The position numbers and the translations under genes were made by a program. From Polymorphum gilvum SL003B-26A1 (GTDB taxonomy: Bacteria; Pseudomonadota; Alphaproteobacteria; Rhizobiales; Stappiaceae): a stretch of DNA of 64,000 bases. Under the pieces are notes generated by a model, which was given only the letters and a program-made list of their open reading frames with translations, searched no databases and was not told the DNA's origin. The stretch is from positions 3,487,001 through 3,551,000 of the forward strand of contig NC_015259.1 of NCBI RefSeq assembly GCF_000192745.1, given 5' to 3'. Below, piece after piece: positions 7,703-17,848 of the stretch; the stretch's first letter is position 1, and every line of letters begins with the position of its first letter.

Positions 7703-9499
7703 ATGCCGACCTACAGTGCGCCCGTCGAGGACACGCTCTTCCTGCTCAGGGACGTCCTCGGCTTCGATCGCTACAGCGATCTGCCGGGTTTCGCCGATGC
7801 CAGCCCCGATGTCGTCGAGGCGATCCTGCGCGAGGGTGCGAAATTCTGCGAAGAGGTGGTGCAGCCGCTGAACCAGGGCGGCGACCGGGAGGGCTGCACG
7901 CGCCATGACGACGGCCGGGTAACGACGCCAACGGGCTTCAAGGCCGCCTACGAGGCCTTCTGCCAGGGCGGCTGGGGCGGCCTGTCGGCCGATCCCGACC
8001 ACGGCGGCCAGGGCCTGCCGCACACGCTGGCGACGATCTTCAACGAATACGTGTCCTCCGCCAACATGGCCTTCGCCATGTACCCCGGCCTGACCGCCGG
8101 CGCCGTCGCCGCCCTGACCCTGCACGGCACGGATGCGCTGAAGGCGAAGTATCTGCCCAACATGATCGCCGGCACCTGGACCGGCACCATGAACCTGACC
8201 GAGCCCCACTGCGGCACGGACCTCGGCCTGATCCGCACCAGGGCGGTGTCGCAGGCTGACGGCAGCTATCGGATCACAGGCACGAAGATCTTCATCTCCG
8301 CCGGCGACCACGACCTGTCGGAGAACATCATCCACCTGGTGCTGGCCCGCATCGAGGGTGCGCCGGAGGGAACCAAGGGCATCTCCCTGTTCGTCGTGCC
8401 GAAGCGGCTGGTCGGCGACGACGGCTCGCTCGGCGCCGCCAACGGCGTTTCCTGCGGCTCCATCGAGCACAAGATGGGCATCCACGGCAACGCAACCTGC
8501 GTGATGAACTACGACGGCGCGACCGGATGGCTGGTCGGCGAGGAGAACAAGGGCCTGCGCGCCATGTTCACCATGATGAACGAAGCGCGTCTCGGCGTTG
8601 CCGTGCAGGGCCTCGCGCAGTCGGAAGTCGCCTACCAGAACGCCGTCGCCTATGCCCGCGATCGCCTGCAGGGCCGCGCCCTCAGCGGGCCGAAGGCGCC
8701 GGACAAGGCGGCCGATCCGATCATCGTGCATCCCGACATCCGCCGCATCCTGATGCAGATCCGCGCCTTCAACGAGGCGGCGCGCGCCCTGGTGCTGTGG
8801 ACCGCGCTGCACGGCGACGTCGCCCGCCGCTCGGACGACGCCAAGACGCGCGCGCAGGCCGAGGACATGATGGGTCTGATGACCCCGGTGCTGAAGGGCG
8901 TGCTGACCGACACCGGCTTCGCCAACGCGGTCAACGCCCAGCAGGTGTTCGGCGGCCACGGCTACATCGCCGAATGGGGCATGGAACAGTTCGTCCGAGA
9001 CGCCCGCATCGCCATGATCTACGAGGGCGCCAACGGCATCCAGGCGCTCGACCTCGTCGGCCGCAAGCTGCCAGCCAACGGCGGGCGCGCGGTGATGACC
9101 TTCTTCAACGAGGTCGGCGGTTTCCTGCAGGAAAACGGCTCGGACGAGGCGCTCGCCGCCTTCACCGGCCCGCTGAAGACCGGCCTCGAGCATCTCCAGC
9201 AGGCGACCATGTGGTTCATGAACAACGCGCTCGCCAAGCCCGACAACGCCGGCGCAGGCTCGACCGACTACATGCACCTGTTCGGCCTCGTCGGCCTCGG
9301 CTTCATGTGGGCGAAGATCGCCCGGACCGTCACCGACCGGCTCGCAGCCGGCACCGGCGATCAGGAGGACTGGCTCAAGGCGAAGCTGACCGTCGGCACC
9401 TATTTCATGGAACGCTTGATGCCGGAGACTGCGGCCCATCTCGCCCGCATCTCGTCCGGCGCCGACACCATGATGGCCCTGCCTGCGGACGCCTTCTAG
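7703..9499 (+). CDS. Acyl-CoA dehydrogenase, long form with extra C-terminal domain
   Basis: A 598-residue FAD-dependent acyl-CoA dehydrogenase of the long FadE/DmdC-like subfamily: N-terminal helical domain, middle beta domain (MNLTEPHCGTDLGLIRTRA; ITGTKIFISAGDHDL), C-terminal helical domain with QVFGGHGYIAEWGMEQFVRD and the IYEGANGIQALDLVGRK stretch that usually supplies the catalytic Glu region, then an extra C-terminal domain (about 470-598). Normal length for that subfamily, which includes 3-methylmercaptopropionyl-CoA dehydrogenase, but many members act on ordinary acyl-CoAs. The ATG at 7703 follows GGGAGGAA. First gene of a five-gene operon. Confidence 0.85.
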   Translation: MPTYSAPVEDTLFLLRDVLGFDRYSDLPGFADASPDVVEAILREGAKFCEEVVQPLNQGGDREGCTRHDDGRVTTPTGFKAAYEAFCQGGWGGLSADPDHGGQGLPHTLATIFNEYVSSANMAFAMYPGLTAGAVAALTLHGTDALKAKYLPNMIAGTWTGTMNLTEPHCGTDLGLIRTRAVSQADGSYRITGTKIFISAGDHDLSENIIHLVLARIEGAPEGTKGISLFVVPKRLVGDDGSLGAANGVSCGSIEHKMGIHGNATCVMNYDGATGWLVGEENKGLRAMFTMMNEARLGVAVQGLAQSEVAYQNAVAYARDRLQGRALSGPKAPDKAADPIIVHPDIRRILMQIRAFNEAARALVLWTALHGDVARRSDDAKTRAQAEDMMGLMTPVLKGVLTDTGFANAVNAQQVFGGHGYIAEWGMEQFVRDARIAMIYEGANGIQALDLVGRKLPANGGRAVMTFFNEVGGFLQENGSDEALAAFTGPLKTGLEHLQQATMWFMNNALAKPDNAGAGSTDYMHLFGLVGLGFMWAKIARTVTDRLAAGTGDQEDWLKAKLTVGTYFMERLMPETAAHLARISSGADTMMALPADAF

Positions 9500-9578
9500 G
9501 GCCGACCGCTTCGGGCGGCCCCCGGCCGCCCGGTCGCAGGCGTCGGACAATCTGATAACAACGGGAGTGAAAAGCACA

Positions 9579-10736
9579 ATGTCGGTACTGGATGTCGCGG
9601 CTCCGGCCTGGCTCGACGAGGATTGCAGCCTGCTCGACGACGCCTTCGCGCGCTTCCTCGCACAGGAGGTCGCGCCGGACTACGAAAGCTATGTCGAGAA
9701 CGGCAAGGTGACGCCGGAGCTGTGGCGCAAGACCGGCGAGGCCGGCTTCCTGTGCCCGGCGGTGCCGGAGGAATACGGCGGCGCCGGCGGCAGCTTCGCC
9801 CACGACTCGGTGATCATCCACCGTCTGGGCGTCGACGGCTTCGACCATTTCGGCATCGCGCTGCATTCGGCCATCGTCGCGCCCTACATCCAGCACTACG
9901 GATCGCAGGAGCAGAAGCAGCGCTGGCTGCCCGGCCTCGTCGCCGGCACCTCGATCGGCGCCATCGCCATGACCGAGCCGGGCGCGGGCTCCGACCTGCA
10001 GGGCATCAAGACCACCGCCCGCAAGGACGGCAACCACTACGTCATCAACGGCAGCAAGACCTTCATCACCAACGGCCAGCTCGCCAACCTGATCATCGTC
10101 GTCGCCAAGACCGATCCGTCGCTCGGCGCCAAGGGCGTGTCGCTGCTGGTCGTGGAGACCGACAAGGTCGAGGGCTTCCGGCGCGGCCGCAACCTCGACA
10201 AGATCGGCCTGAAGGGCAACGACACCTCTGAACTGTTCTTCGAGGACGTACGCGTGCCGGCCGACGCCCTGCTCGGCGCCGAGGAAGGCCGCGGCTTCTA
10301 CCAGCTCATGGAACAGCTGCCGCAGGAGCGCCTGCTGGTCGCCTGCCAGGCCATGGCCGCGATCGAGCGCGCGCTCACGGTTACCCTCGACTACGTCAAG
10401 GAGCGCAAGGCCTTCGGCAAGGCGATCCTCGATTTCCAGAACACCCAGTTCAAGCTCGCCGAACTCAAGACCGAGGCGACCATCGGCCGGGTGTTCGTCA
10501 ACGACTGCATCGCCCGCCACATCGCCGGCGGCCTCGACAGCGTCACCGCCTCCATGGCCAAGTACTGGACCACCGACCTGCAGTGCAAGGTGATGGACGA
10601 GTGCCTGCAGCTGCACGGCGGCTACGGCTACATGAACGAATACCCGATCGCGCGCCTTTACGCCGACGCCCGCGTCCAGCGCATCTACGCCGGCACCAAC
10701 GAGATCATGAAGGTGCTGATCGCGCGCAGCCTGTGA
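9579..10736 (+). CDS. Acyl-CoA dehydrogenase, short form
   Basis: A 385-residue acyl-CoA dehydrogenase of normal length, catalysing alpha,beta-dehydrogenation of an acyl-CoA with electrons passed to ETF. Visible motifs: [18 protein letters not shown] and [10 protein letters not shown] (FAD/substrate region), the [10 protein letters not shown] helix, and [19 protein letters not shown] at the C-terminus. The start is placed at the ATG 9579 (CGGGAG 11-12 bases before it); an in-frame GTG four codons upstream is possible. It lies 79 bases after the long acyl-CoA dehydrogenase. Two different dehydrogenases in one operon suggest a branched or otherwise special acyl-CoA substrate, not identified. 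Confidence 0.88.
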   Translation: MSVLDVAAPAWLDEDCSLLDDAFARFLAQEVAPDYESYVENGKVTPELWRKTGEAGFLCPAVPEEYGGAGGSFAHDSVIIHRLGVDGFDHFGIALHSAIVAPYIQHYGSQEQKQRWLPGLVAGTSIGAIAMTEPGAGSDLQGIKTTARKDGNHYVINGSKTFITNGQLANLIIVVAKTDPSLGAKGVSLLVVETDKVEGFRRGRNLDKIGLKGNDTSELFFEDVRVPADALLGAEEGRGFYQLMEQLPQERLLVACQAMAAIERALTVTLDYVKERKAFGKAILDFQNTQFKLAELKTEATIGRVFVNDCIARHIAGGLDSVTASMAKYWTTDLQCKVMDECLQLHGGYGYMNEYPIARLYADARVQRIYAGTNEIMKVLIARSL

Positions 10737-10756
10737 CCCTGAACGGAGGACGATCC

Positions 10757-11395
10757 ATGGCCGAATACGCCCTACACTGCTTCGCCCAGTCCGGCAACGC
10801 CTACAAGCCGGCGCTGATGCTGGAACTGTCCGGCGCGGACTGGGAGGCGAAGTGGGTGGACTTCTTCAACGGCGCCTCGCGCTCACCGGAGTTCCGCGAA
10901 AGCCTCAACGAGATGGGCGAGGTGCCGGTGCTCGAGCACGGCGGCAAGCTGCTGACCCAGTCCGGCGTGATCCTCGACTACCTGGCCGAGAAGCTCGACA
11001 GCTTCGGCTGGCGGGACGACGACGAGCGCCGCGAGATCCTGCGCTGGATCCTGTTCGACAACCACAAGCTGACCAGCTACACGGCGACGCTGCGCTTCCT
11101 GCGCCAGTTCGCCAGGACCGGCGAGACGCCCGTGACGGCCTTCTTCGAGGCCCGCGCAAAGTCCGCCTACGGGGTGCTCGACCGGCATCTCGACGGCCGG
11201 CGCTTCGTCGTCGGCGACCGGCCGACGATCGCCGACCTGTCGCTGTGCGGCTACCTGTTCTGGCCGGACGAGATCGGCATCGACTTTTCCCCCTACGCCA
11301 ACATCGCCCGCTGGCTGGACGCGATCCGCTCGCTGCCGCGCTGGCAGGCGCCCTACGACCTGATGCCCGGCCATCCGTTGCCCAAGAAGGCCTGA
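10757..11395 (+). CDS. Glutathione S-transferase family protein
   Basis: A 212-residue cytosolic GST-fold protein: N-terminal thioredoxin-like domain (about 1-80, starting [20 protein letters not shown], with [20 protein letters not shown] carrying the cis-Pro and the glutathione-binding Ser), and an all-helical C-terminal domain (about 90-205, with [20 protein letters not shown]). GGAGG precedes the ATG at 10757. Its place between acyl-CoA dehydrogenase and thiolase genes, 20 bases downstream of the former, shows co-transcription. A role in the pathway (isomerisation, detoxification or thioester handling) is not evident from sequence. Confidence 0.85.
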   Translation: MAEYALHCFAQSGNAYKPALMLELSGADWEAKWVDFFNGASRSPEFRESLNEMGEVPVLEHGGKLLTQSGVILDYLAEKLDSFGWRDDDERREILRWILFDNHKLTSYTATLRFLRQFARTGETPVTAFFEARAKSAYGVLDRHLDGRRFVVGDRPTIADLSLCGYLFWPDEIGIDFSPYANIARWLDAIRSLPRWQAPYDLMPGHPLPKKA

Positions 11396-11419
11396 CGGAC
11401 CCCGCCCAAGGAGGACACA

Positions 11420-12628
11420 ATGCCCGAAGCCTATGTCTACGATCACGTGCGCACCCCGCGCGGCCGGGGCAAGAAGGACGGCGCCCTGCACGAGGTGCCG
11501 GCCGTCCGGCTGGCCGCCGGCGTGCTGGAGGCGATCCGCGACCGCAACGAACTGGACACCGCGGCGATCGACGACGTCATCCTCGGCTGCGTCGATCCGA
11601 TCGGCGAAGCCGGCGGCGACATCGCCCGCGCCGCCGTGTTTGCCGCCGGCTACGCCACCTCGGTGCCCGGCATGCAGATCAACCGCTTCTGCGCCTCGGG
11701 CCTGGACGCGGTCAACACCGCCGCGGCCCAGGTCATGGCCGGCCAGCATCGGATGGTGGTCGCCGGCGGCGTGGAAAGCATGAGCCGCATCGGCATCGGC
11801 GCCTCCGGCGGCGCCTGGCCGGTCGACCCCCAGGTCGCCCTGCCGTCCTACTTCATGCCCCAGGGCGTGTCCGCCGATCTCATCGCCACCAAATACGGCT
11901 TCTCCCGCGACGACGTCGACGCCTATGCGGTCGAAAGCCAGAAGCGCGCCGCACGGTCCTGGAAAGAGGGTCGCTTCGCGAAGTCCGTGGTGCCGGTCAG
12001 GGACATCAACGGCGTCACCATCCTCGACCGCGACGAGCACATGCGTCCCGAGACCGACATGCAGTCGCTCGCCGGCCTCAATCCGTCGTTCGAGCTGATG
12101 GGCGCGATGGGCGGCTTCGACGCCGTCGCTATCCAGGCTCACCCGGAAGTCGAGCGCGTCCGCCACGTCCATCATGCCGGCAATTCCTCGGGGATCGTCG
12201 ACGGTGCCGCCGCCGTGCTGATCGGCTCGCGCAAGGCCGGCAAGTCGGCCGGCCTCAAGCCGCGCGCGCGCATCAAGGCCTTCGCCAACATCGGCTCGGA
12301 GCCCGCGCTGATGCTGACCGGTCCGGTCGACGTCACCGACAAGCTGCTGAAGCGCGCCGGCATGACGCTGAAGGACATCGACCTCTACGAGATCAACGAG
12401 GCCTTCGCCTCGGTGGTGCTGCGCTACCGCCAGGCCTTCGACCTCGACCCGGACGTGGTCAACGTCAACGGCGGCGCTATCGCACTCGGCCACCCGCTCG
12501 GCGCCACCGGGGCGATGATCCTCGGAACCGTGCTCGACGAACTGGAGCGCCGCGACCTCAACACCGCCCTGGTCACCCTGTGCATCGGCGCCGGCATGGG
12601 CACGGCGACGATCATCGAACGCGTGTGA
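11420..12628 (+). CDS. Acetyl-CoA C-acyltransferase (thiolase)
   Basis: A 402-residue thiolase that cleaves 3-ketoacyl-CoA to acetyl-CoA and a shortened acyl-CoA. The acylated Cys is Cys91 in [14 protein letters not shown], the activating His is in [16 protein letters not shown] (about residue 358), and the second Cys is in LCIGAGMG near the end. Length and motifs are complete. AAGGAGG precedes the ATG at 11420. It sits between the GST and the hydratase/dehydrogenase fusion gene and so completes a beta-oxidation cycle in one operon. Whether it prefers short or long chains cannot be told. Confidence 0.9.
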   Translation: MPEAYVYDHVRTPRGRGKKDGALHEVPAVRLAAGVLEAIRDRNELDTAAIDDVILGCVDPIGEAGGDIARAAVFAAGYATSVPGMQINRFCASGLDAVNTAAAQVMAGQHRMVVAGGVESMSRIGIGASGGAWPVDPQVALPSYFMPQGVSADLIATKYGFSRDDVDAYAVESQKRAARSWKEGRFAKSVVPVRDINGVTILDRDEHMRPETDMQSLAGLNPSFELMGAMGGFDAVAIQAHPEVERVRHVHHAGNSSGIVDGAAAVLIGSRKAGKSAGLKPRARIKAFANIGSEPALMLTGPVDVTDKLLKRAGMTLKDIDLYEINEAFASVVLRYRQAFDLDPDVVNVNGGAIALGHPLGATGAMILGTVLDELERRDLNTALVTLCIGAGMGTATIIERV

Positions 12629-12650
12629 CCCAGGCCAGGAGGAAGACCCG

Positions 12651-14867
12651 ATGACCTACAAGAATTTCACCCTGGAAACCGATGCCGACGGCATCGCCCT
12701 GATCACCTGGGACATGCCGGGCAAGTCGATGAACGTCATCGACATGAGCGTCATGGACGAGCTCGACGCGCTGGTCGACGCCGTCGTCGCCGATGCGGCG
12801 ATCAAGGGCGCCGTGATCACCTCCGGCAAGCCGGCCTTCACCGGCGGCGCCGACCTGACCATGCTGGGGGGCCTGCTCAAGGGCTACCACAAGGACAGGA
12901 CGAAGGATCCGGAGGGCGCGGCGCGGGCCCTGCTCGACGGCTCGCGCCGGCTGTCGCTGATCTACCGCAAGCTTGAGACCTGCGGAAAGCCGTTCGTCGC
13001 CGCGATCAACGGCACCTGTATGGGCGGCGGCACCGAGTTGGCGCTGGCCTGCCACGCGCGCGTCGGCGTCGAGGACGACAGCTTCAAGATGGGCCTGCCG
13101 GAAGTGAAGGTCGGCCTGTTCCCGGGTGCCGGCGGCACACAGCGCGTCATGCGCATGACCGACGGCCAGGCCGGCATGCAGTTCCTGCTGCAGGGCCAGA
13201 CCCTGCGCGCTGCCAAGGCCAAGGCGATGAAGCTCATCGACGAGACCGCGCCGGCGAAGAAGCTGGTCGACACGGCCAAGAAGCTCATCAAGACCGGCGT
13301 CGATCCGGTCAAGCCTTGGGACAAGAAGGGCTTCAAGCTGCCGAACGGGCCGATCTATTCACCCGCCGGCTTCCAATTCTGGCCGGCGGCCAACGCCATC
13401 TACCGGCGCGAGACCTGTGACAACTATCCGGGCGCGCGCTACCTGCTGCAGTCGGTCTACGAGGGGCTGCAGCTGCCGATGGACCTGGCGCTGCAGGTCG
13501 AGAGCCGCTACTTCGCCCACGTGCTGCAGACGCCGGAAGCGGCCGCGATGATCCGCTCTCTGTTCGTCTCCATGCAGGAGTTGAACAAGCTCGCGCGCCG
13601 GCCGGCGGACCAGCGGCCCAACAAGATCCGGAAGATCGGCATCCTCGGTGCCGGCTTCATGGGTGCCGGCATCGCCTATGTCACCGCCCAGGCCGGCATC
13701 AACGTGGTGCTGATCGACCGCGACCAGGAGGCTGCCGACAAGGGCAAGGCCCATTCCGACCAGTTGATGGCCAAGGCAATCCAGCGCGGCCGGGCGACCG
13801 AGGCCGAGAAGGAGAAGCTGCTGGCCAGGATCGACGCCACCGCCGACTACGACCGGCTCGCCGACTGCGACCTGGTCATCGAGGCGGTGTTCGAGGACCG
13901 CGAGGTCAAGCGCGTGGTCACCGAAAAGGCCGAGGCGGTCATGAAGCCGCGCGCCATCTACGCGTCCAACACCTCGACGCTGCCGATCACCTCGCTGGCG
14001 GAAGCCTCGAAGCGGCCGAAGAACTTCATCGGCATCCATTTCTTCTCGCCGGTCGACAAGATGATGCTGGTCGAGGTGATCGTGGGCAGGAAGACCTCCG
14101 ACCGCGCGCTGGCCATGGCGCTCGACTATATCAAGGCGATCCGCAAGACGCCGATCGTCGTCAACGACAGCCGGGGCTTCTACACCTCGCGCGTGGTCAT
14201 GACCTACATCCGCGAGGGGCTGATGATGCTCGCCGACGGCGTGCCGGCGGCGATGATCGAGAACGCCGGCAAGATGGCCGGCATGCCGGTCGGCCCGCTG
14301 TCGCTCGGCGACGAGGTGGCGTTGGACCTTGCCTGGAAGATCGTCTCGGCAACCCGCAAGGATCTCGGCGTTGCCTACGTCGAAGGCCCGCTCGACAACA
14401 TCCTGGAAGAGATGGTGGTCAAGCGCGAGCGCTTCGGCCGCAAGAACGGCAAAGGCTTCTACGACTACGCCGGGCGCGACAAGGCGCTCTGGCCGGGCAT
14501 CGTCGAGGTGGTCGGCAAACCCAAGCCGGCGGATGCCTTCAACGTCGAGGAGATCAAGCAGCGACTGCTCGTGATGCAGGCGCTGGAAACCGCCCGCATC
14601 TTCGAGGAGAACTGCCTGACCGACGTGCGCGAGGCGGATGTCGGCTCGATCCTCGGCTTCGGCTTCGCCCCCTACACCGGCGGCACGCTCAGCTACATCG
14701 ATCGCATGGGCACCGCCGCTTTCGTCGACCTGTGCCGGAAATTCACCAGGAAATGGGGACCGCGCTTCAAGCCGAACCGACTGCTGCGCGAGATGGCCAA
14801 GGCGAACGAAAGCTTCTACGGCCGCTTCCCGCCGGCCGGAGAGGTCAAGGCGCGCGACGCGGCCTGA
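12651..14867 (+). CDS. Bifunctional enoyl-CoA hydratase / 3-hydroxyacyl-CoA dehydrogenase (FadB/FadJ type)
   Basis: A 738-residue fused beta-oxidation enzyme. Domain 1 (about 1-290) is crotonase-like, with [12 protein letters not shown] and [20 protein letters not shown] forming the oxyanion and catalytic region, and [17 protein letters not shown]. Domain 2 begins near 325 with the NAD-binding motif [14 protein letters not shown]; the 3-hydroxyacyl-CoA dehydrogenase signature follows ([29 protein letters not shown]). Two C-terminal 3HCDH domains complete it, with [23 protein letters not shown] precedes the ATG. It hydrates enoyl-CoA and oxidises the hydroxy product for the adjacent thiolase. 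Last gene of the operon. Confidence 0.92.
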   Translation: MTYKNFTLETDADGIALITWDMPGKSMNVIDMSVMDELDALVDAVVADAAIKGAVITSGKPAFTGGADLTMLGGLLKGYHKDRTKDPEGAARALLDGSRRLSLIYRKLETCGKPFVAAINGTCMGGGTELALACHARVGVEDDSFKMGLPEVKVGLFPGAGGTQRVMRMTDGQAGMQFLLQGQTLRAAKAKAMKLIDETAPAKKLVDTAKKLIKTGVDPVKPWDKKGFKLPNGPIYSPAGFQFWPAANAIYRRETCDNYPGARYLLQSVYEGLQLPMDLALQVESRYFAHVLQTPEAAAMIRSLFVSMQELNKLARRPADQRPNKIRKIGILGAGFMGAGIAYVTAQAGINVVLIDRDQEAADKGKAHSDQLMAKAIQRGRATEAEKEKLLARIDATADYDRLADCDLVIEAVFEDREVKRVVTEKAEAVMKPRAIYASNTSTLPITSLAEASKRPKNFIGIHFFSPVDKMMLVEVIVGRKTSDRALAMALDYIKAIRKTPIVVNDSRGFYTSRVVMTYIREGLMMLADGVPAAMIENAGKMAGMPVGPLSLGDEVALDLAWKIVSATRKDLGVAYVEGPLDNILEEMVVKRERFGRKNGKGFYDYAGRDKALWPGIVEVVGKPKPADAFNVEEIKQRLLVMQALETARIFEENCLTDVREADVGSILGFGFAPYTGGTLSYIDRMGTAAFVDLCRKFTRKWGPRFKPNRLLREMAKANESFYGRFPPAGEVKARDAA

Positions 14868-14905
14868 CGTCCGCTGGCTGACGTTCGCGGCCTGACGTCC
14901 GCTGG
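14859..14905 (+). repeat. 19-base direct repeat duplicating the end of the hydratase/dehydrogenase gene
   Basis: GCGGCCTGACGTCCGCTGG occurs at 14859-14877 and again at 14887-14905, a period of 28 bases. The first copy includes the final Ala codon and TGA stop of the upstream gene, so the stop-codon region is copied downstream. It looks like a small slippage-type tandem duplication. Confidence 0.8.
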
Positions 14906-14933
14906 CGACTCGGCTTTGCGCTGGGTCGCCAGC
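14901..14933 (+). terminator. Hairpin after beta-oxidation operon, weak terminator candidate
   Basis: A 9-base inverted repeat GCTGGCGAC (14901-14909) and GTCGCCAGC (14925-14933) enclose a 15-base loop just downstream of the operon's last stop codon. Only a short GGTTTT follows about 10 bases later, so efficient intrinsic termination is uncertain. Confidence 0.35.
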
Positions 14934-15029
14934 GACGCGCAGGTTTTGATCTTTCCCGACATTTCGTTGATATTTTTCGCGCCGACGCCTAGCCTACGCA
15001 AGGGAAGATCATGACGGGCGGTTAGGGAG

Positions 15030-16043
15030 ATGGCTGTCGGACGCGAGAATGGCCGTGTCGCAGCAGCGCCCCTCGGGGCGCTGGAGGCGCGGGCGCGCCT
15101 GTACTGCCTGGACTGGCCCCGGATCGCCGAGCGGTTCGGCTTCGACCCCGAGGTGGCGCGGCAGCACGAGGCGACGATATCGGCCATGCAGCTGGCCGCC
15201 GTCCTCGAACATGTCGCGGAGCTGACCGGCAACGATGCCCATATCATCGACGAGATGAGCCAGCTCGGGGTCGGCTCCTTCTCGATCCTCGACTACGTGT
15301 CCGCCTGCGCCCCGACCATCCGCGCCGGTCTCCAGAACTGGGTCCGCTTCCACGCCGTGTTCGCCAGGGGCATCGACATCGAGTTCCGCGTGGGCGCCGG
15401 GACCGGCGTCCTGGAATATGCCTCCCTCGCCCCTCTGGGCACGCATGTCCAGCTGTCCTACGGCATCGCGGCCTCGGTTTCGGCGCGTCTTTTCGCCTGG
15501 TCCGAGCGGCTGCGGGACGCCATCCGGGTCGAGGTCGATGCGCCGGCACCCCAGCATGCCTGTGCCTTCCTCGCCCGCCACGGCCACCTGTTCAGCTTCG
15601 GCCACGACCGCATCCGGATCGTCATCCCTGAAGCCGTCCTCGACGACGTTCCGGTAGCTGCCGAGGAAAACCTCTACCGGATCGTGGAAACCGCGGCGCT
15701 CGCCAAACTCGCCGACCTGCAGCGGGAAGAAAGCCCGCTCGCCCGGATCACGGAAAGCATCAACCAGCACCTGAAGGCCGGCACCCTGTCGGTCGGCAGC
15801 GTTGCCGGCGACCTCAACATGTCGGAGCGGACGCTGCAGCGGCTGCTCCAGGACGAGGGCACGACCTTCCGCAAGCTCACCGAGGACACCCGCCGGTCGC
15901 TCGCCGAGCGCTATCTCAAGGAAACGCGGCTGCCGATCAAGGAGATCACCTATCTGCTCGGCTTTTCGGAAGTCAGCGTGTTTTCGCGTGCCGCCAAGAG
16001 CTGGTTCGGGCTTTCCCCCAAGCGGATCAGACAGGGCGGATAG
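15030..16043 (+). CDS. AraC-family transcriptional regulator (first of two paralogues)
   Basis: A 337-residue regulator with an N-terminal effector-type domain (about 20-210, of the kind seen in OruR/ArgR-like AraC proteins) and a C-terminal double helix-turn-helix (about 245-335): VAGDLNMSERTLQRLLQDEG is the first HTH and ITYLLGFSEVSVFSRAAKSW the second. A second AraC gene at 22762 shares the same layout and much of the HTH sequence; the two flank the TRAP/HMG-CoA reductase locus. AGGGAG sits directly against the ATG, unusually close, so the exact start is uncertain. The regulated genes are unknown; the beta-oxidation operon and the downstream divergent locus are both candidates. Confidence 0.85.
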   Translation: MAVGRENGRVAAAPLGALEARARLYCLDWPRIAERFGFDPEVARQHEATISAMQLAAVLEHVAELTGNDAHIIDEMSQLGVGSFSILDYVSACAPTIRAGLQNWVRFHAVFARGIDIEFRVGAGTGVLEYASLAPLGTHVQLSYGIAASVSARLFAWSERLRDAIRVEVDAPAPQHACAFLARHGHLFSFGHDRIRIVIPEAVLDDVPVAAEENLYRIVETAALAKLADLQREESPLARITESINQHLKAGTLSVGSVAGDLNMSERTLQRLLQDEGTTFRKLTEDTRRSLAERYLKETRLPIKEITYLLGFSEVSVFSRAAKSWFGLSPKRIRQGG

Positions 16044-16555
16044 GCCGGCGGGAAGCAATGCGGGGCCGGACCGGGCATGACCCCGCTCCGGCCCCTCAAA
16101 GTGTGCCACGCCCGCCCGGCAACCTGGGAGGGAAGCCGCCTGGCGGCGTCTGCGGCACCGCTTTCGCATCTGCCGGAGGCGGCGGTTCGCCCCGGAGCAA
16201 AGGTCCTGCCGCTTGTCCCGCCCCGCACCGTCCGGCCCTGCCGGTCCTTCCTGTCTCCGTTCCCCCGACCCGTTGCTGCCGTCTTTGCGGGCGATGGGGC
16301 CACGCGGCATTGAACGCTGGGGAACCGGAACGGCAACCGGCGCCCGGCCTCGGCCGGGACCTTGACGGGCGGAGGCCGCCAGCCCCGGTGCCGCGAGGCA
16401 CTGCCGGCAGGCGATTCGGCCAGACCCTTGATCTCTGGATATCGTCAAAGCTCCCGCGTGTAATTGGCAGGCCATCGGGAAAAATTCACCGATAGCGCCA
16501 AACTTCGGCCGGACCTGCGCCCCCCTTCCACTCGCAGCGGATGGCGGCACCCGTC
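16044..16555. other. Non-coding gap between convergent genes, with one strong hairpin
   Basis: No gene is supported in these 512 bases; open frames here are Pro/Arg/Gly-rich with no recognisable domain. The only structure I see is an inverted repeat GGGGCCGGA (16062-16070) / TCCGGCCCC (16087-16095) with a 16-base loop, just after the AraC stop. It could act as a terminator for either strand but lacks a T-run. Confidence 0.5.
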
Positions 16556-17833
16556 TCAGGTGCCGGCGCGCAGCCGCGCCAGGATCTCCTCGGCAATATC
16601 CTGGCGCACCTTGCCGAGCGCCTTCAGTTCGTCGGCAACGCGGTCGATCTCGTCGCCGACGGCGCCGACCATCAGGGCGACGTTCTGGGCGTGCAGCGCC
16701 ATGTGGCCCTTCTGGATGCCGGTGGTCGCCAGCGCGCGCAGGGCGCCGAAGTTCTGCGCCAGGCCGACGGACACGATGATCCGCGCCAGCTCGTCGGCGG
16801 TCCGGACGCCGAGGATCTTCAGGTTGGCCTGCGCGGTCGGATGGATCTTGGTGGCGCCGCCGACCAGGCCGACCGCCATCGGCATCTCCAGGATGCCGAC
16901 CAGATTGCCGTCCGCATCCGCCTCCCAGCGGCTCATCGAGCGGTACCAGCCGTCCCTGGCCGCATAGGCATGCGCGCCGGCCTCGATGGCGCGGGTGTCG
17001 TTTCCGGTGGCGAGCACGACCGCGCTGACGCCGTTCATGATGCCCTTGTTGTGGGTGGCGGCCCGATAGGGATCGGCGTCGGCGAAATGATAGGCCGACA
17101 GCATGTTGTCGCGCACCTGCGCGCCGCCGATCTCCTCGACCGGCCAGACGGCGCGCACGCGCGCGACGCGGCGGTCGGCGAGATTGGTCAGGATGCGCAG
17201 CAGGCTGCGCGCGCCGGTCCACTGCTCCAGCCTGGGCGCCAGCGCTTCAGCCATGCTGTTGACCGCGTTGGCGCCCATGGCGTCGCGCGTGTCGACGATG
17301 ATGTGGACGATCGTCATCGGCCCCTCGGCGCTGTCGACGACGCGCACGTCGAGATCGCGGAAGCCGCCGCCGACCTTGAGCAACAGGGGATCCGTCTCGT
17401 CGCACACCGCCTTGATGGCGTCGAAGCGCTCCAGCACCTTCAGGCGCACGTTCTCCGGGTCGCTGGCGCCGAGCAACTGGATCTGGGCGGCCATGACCGG
17501 TCCGCTGGTCGACGTCCGGAAGCCGCCGGTGGAACGGCAGCGCTTAGCGGAATTGCACACGGCGGCGATCACCGAGGATTCCTCCGTCGCCATCGGCACC
17601 AGCACCTCGCGGCCGTCGACGATCATGTTGGTCGCCACGCCGAGCGGAATGGCCATGCTGGCGATGGCATTCTCGACCAGGCGGTCAGCGAGGTCGATCT
17701 GTCCGCCGGCGGCCGCCGCCAGACTGTCGACCGCATCGCGGTCCAGACCCGCCTGACGCGCTACGGCCTGCAGCCGCGCGTCCGGCGTCATCTTGTGGAG
17801 TCCCTCGATACGGGACGATTTCACATCGCTCAT
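16556..17833 (-). CDS. mvaA: Hydroxymethylglutaryl-CoA reductase, degradative (class II)
   Basis: A 425-residue class II HMG-CoA reductase, which in Pseudomonas mevalonii runs as the NAD-dependent oxidation of mevalonate to HMG-CoA. Catalytic positions known for that enzyme can be seen: Glu in MATEESSVIA (residue 84/85), Lys in THNKGIMNG (about 264), Asp in ATGNDTRAIEAGAHAYA, and His in KGHMALHAQN near the C-terminus. DTRDAMGANAVN is the conserved cofactor-region motif. Length is normal. It is the last gene of a dctPQM operon, 15 bases after dctM. With no isoprenoid mevalonate-pathway genes nearby and a dedicated transporter, a catabolic role is favoured. HMG-CoA lyase is not in this window. 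Confidence 0.9.
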   Translation of the reverse strand: MSDVKSSRIEGLHKMTPDARLQAVARQAGLDRDAVDSLAAAAGGQIDLADRLVENAIASMAIPLGVATNMIVDGREVLVPMATEESSVIAAVCNSAKRCRSTGGFRTSTSGPVMAAQIQLLGASDPENVRLKVLERFDAIKAVCDETDPLLLKVGGGFRDLDVRVVDSAEGPMTIVHIIVDTRDAMGANAVNSMAEALAPRLEQWTGARSLLRILTNLADRRVARVRAVWPVEEIGGAQVRDNMLSAYHFADADPYRAATHNKGIMNGVSAVVLATGNDTRAIEAGAHAYAARDGWYRSMSRWEADADGNLVGILEMPMAVGLVGGATKIHPTAQANLKILGVRTADELARIIVSVGLAQNFGALRALATTGIQKGHMALHAQNVALMVGAVGDEIDRVADELKALGKVRQDIAEEILARLRAGT

Positions 17834-17848
17834 CGGATGTCCTGCTGG

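Noticed and set aside
7664-9577. Long minus-strand frame opposite the first acyl-CoA dehydrogenase, and a similar one at 28576-30189 opposite lysK
   Set aside because: Both are low-stop antisense frames of GC-rich genes, with no family match and no ribosome-binding site.
16044-16555. Possible gene in the 512-base gap after the first AraC gene
   Set aside because: The frames present are short, Pro/Arg/Gly-rich, lack ribosome-binding sites and match no domain I know.
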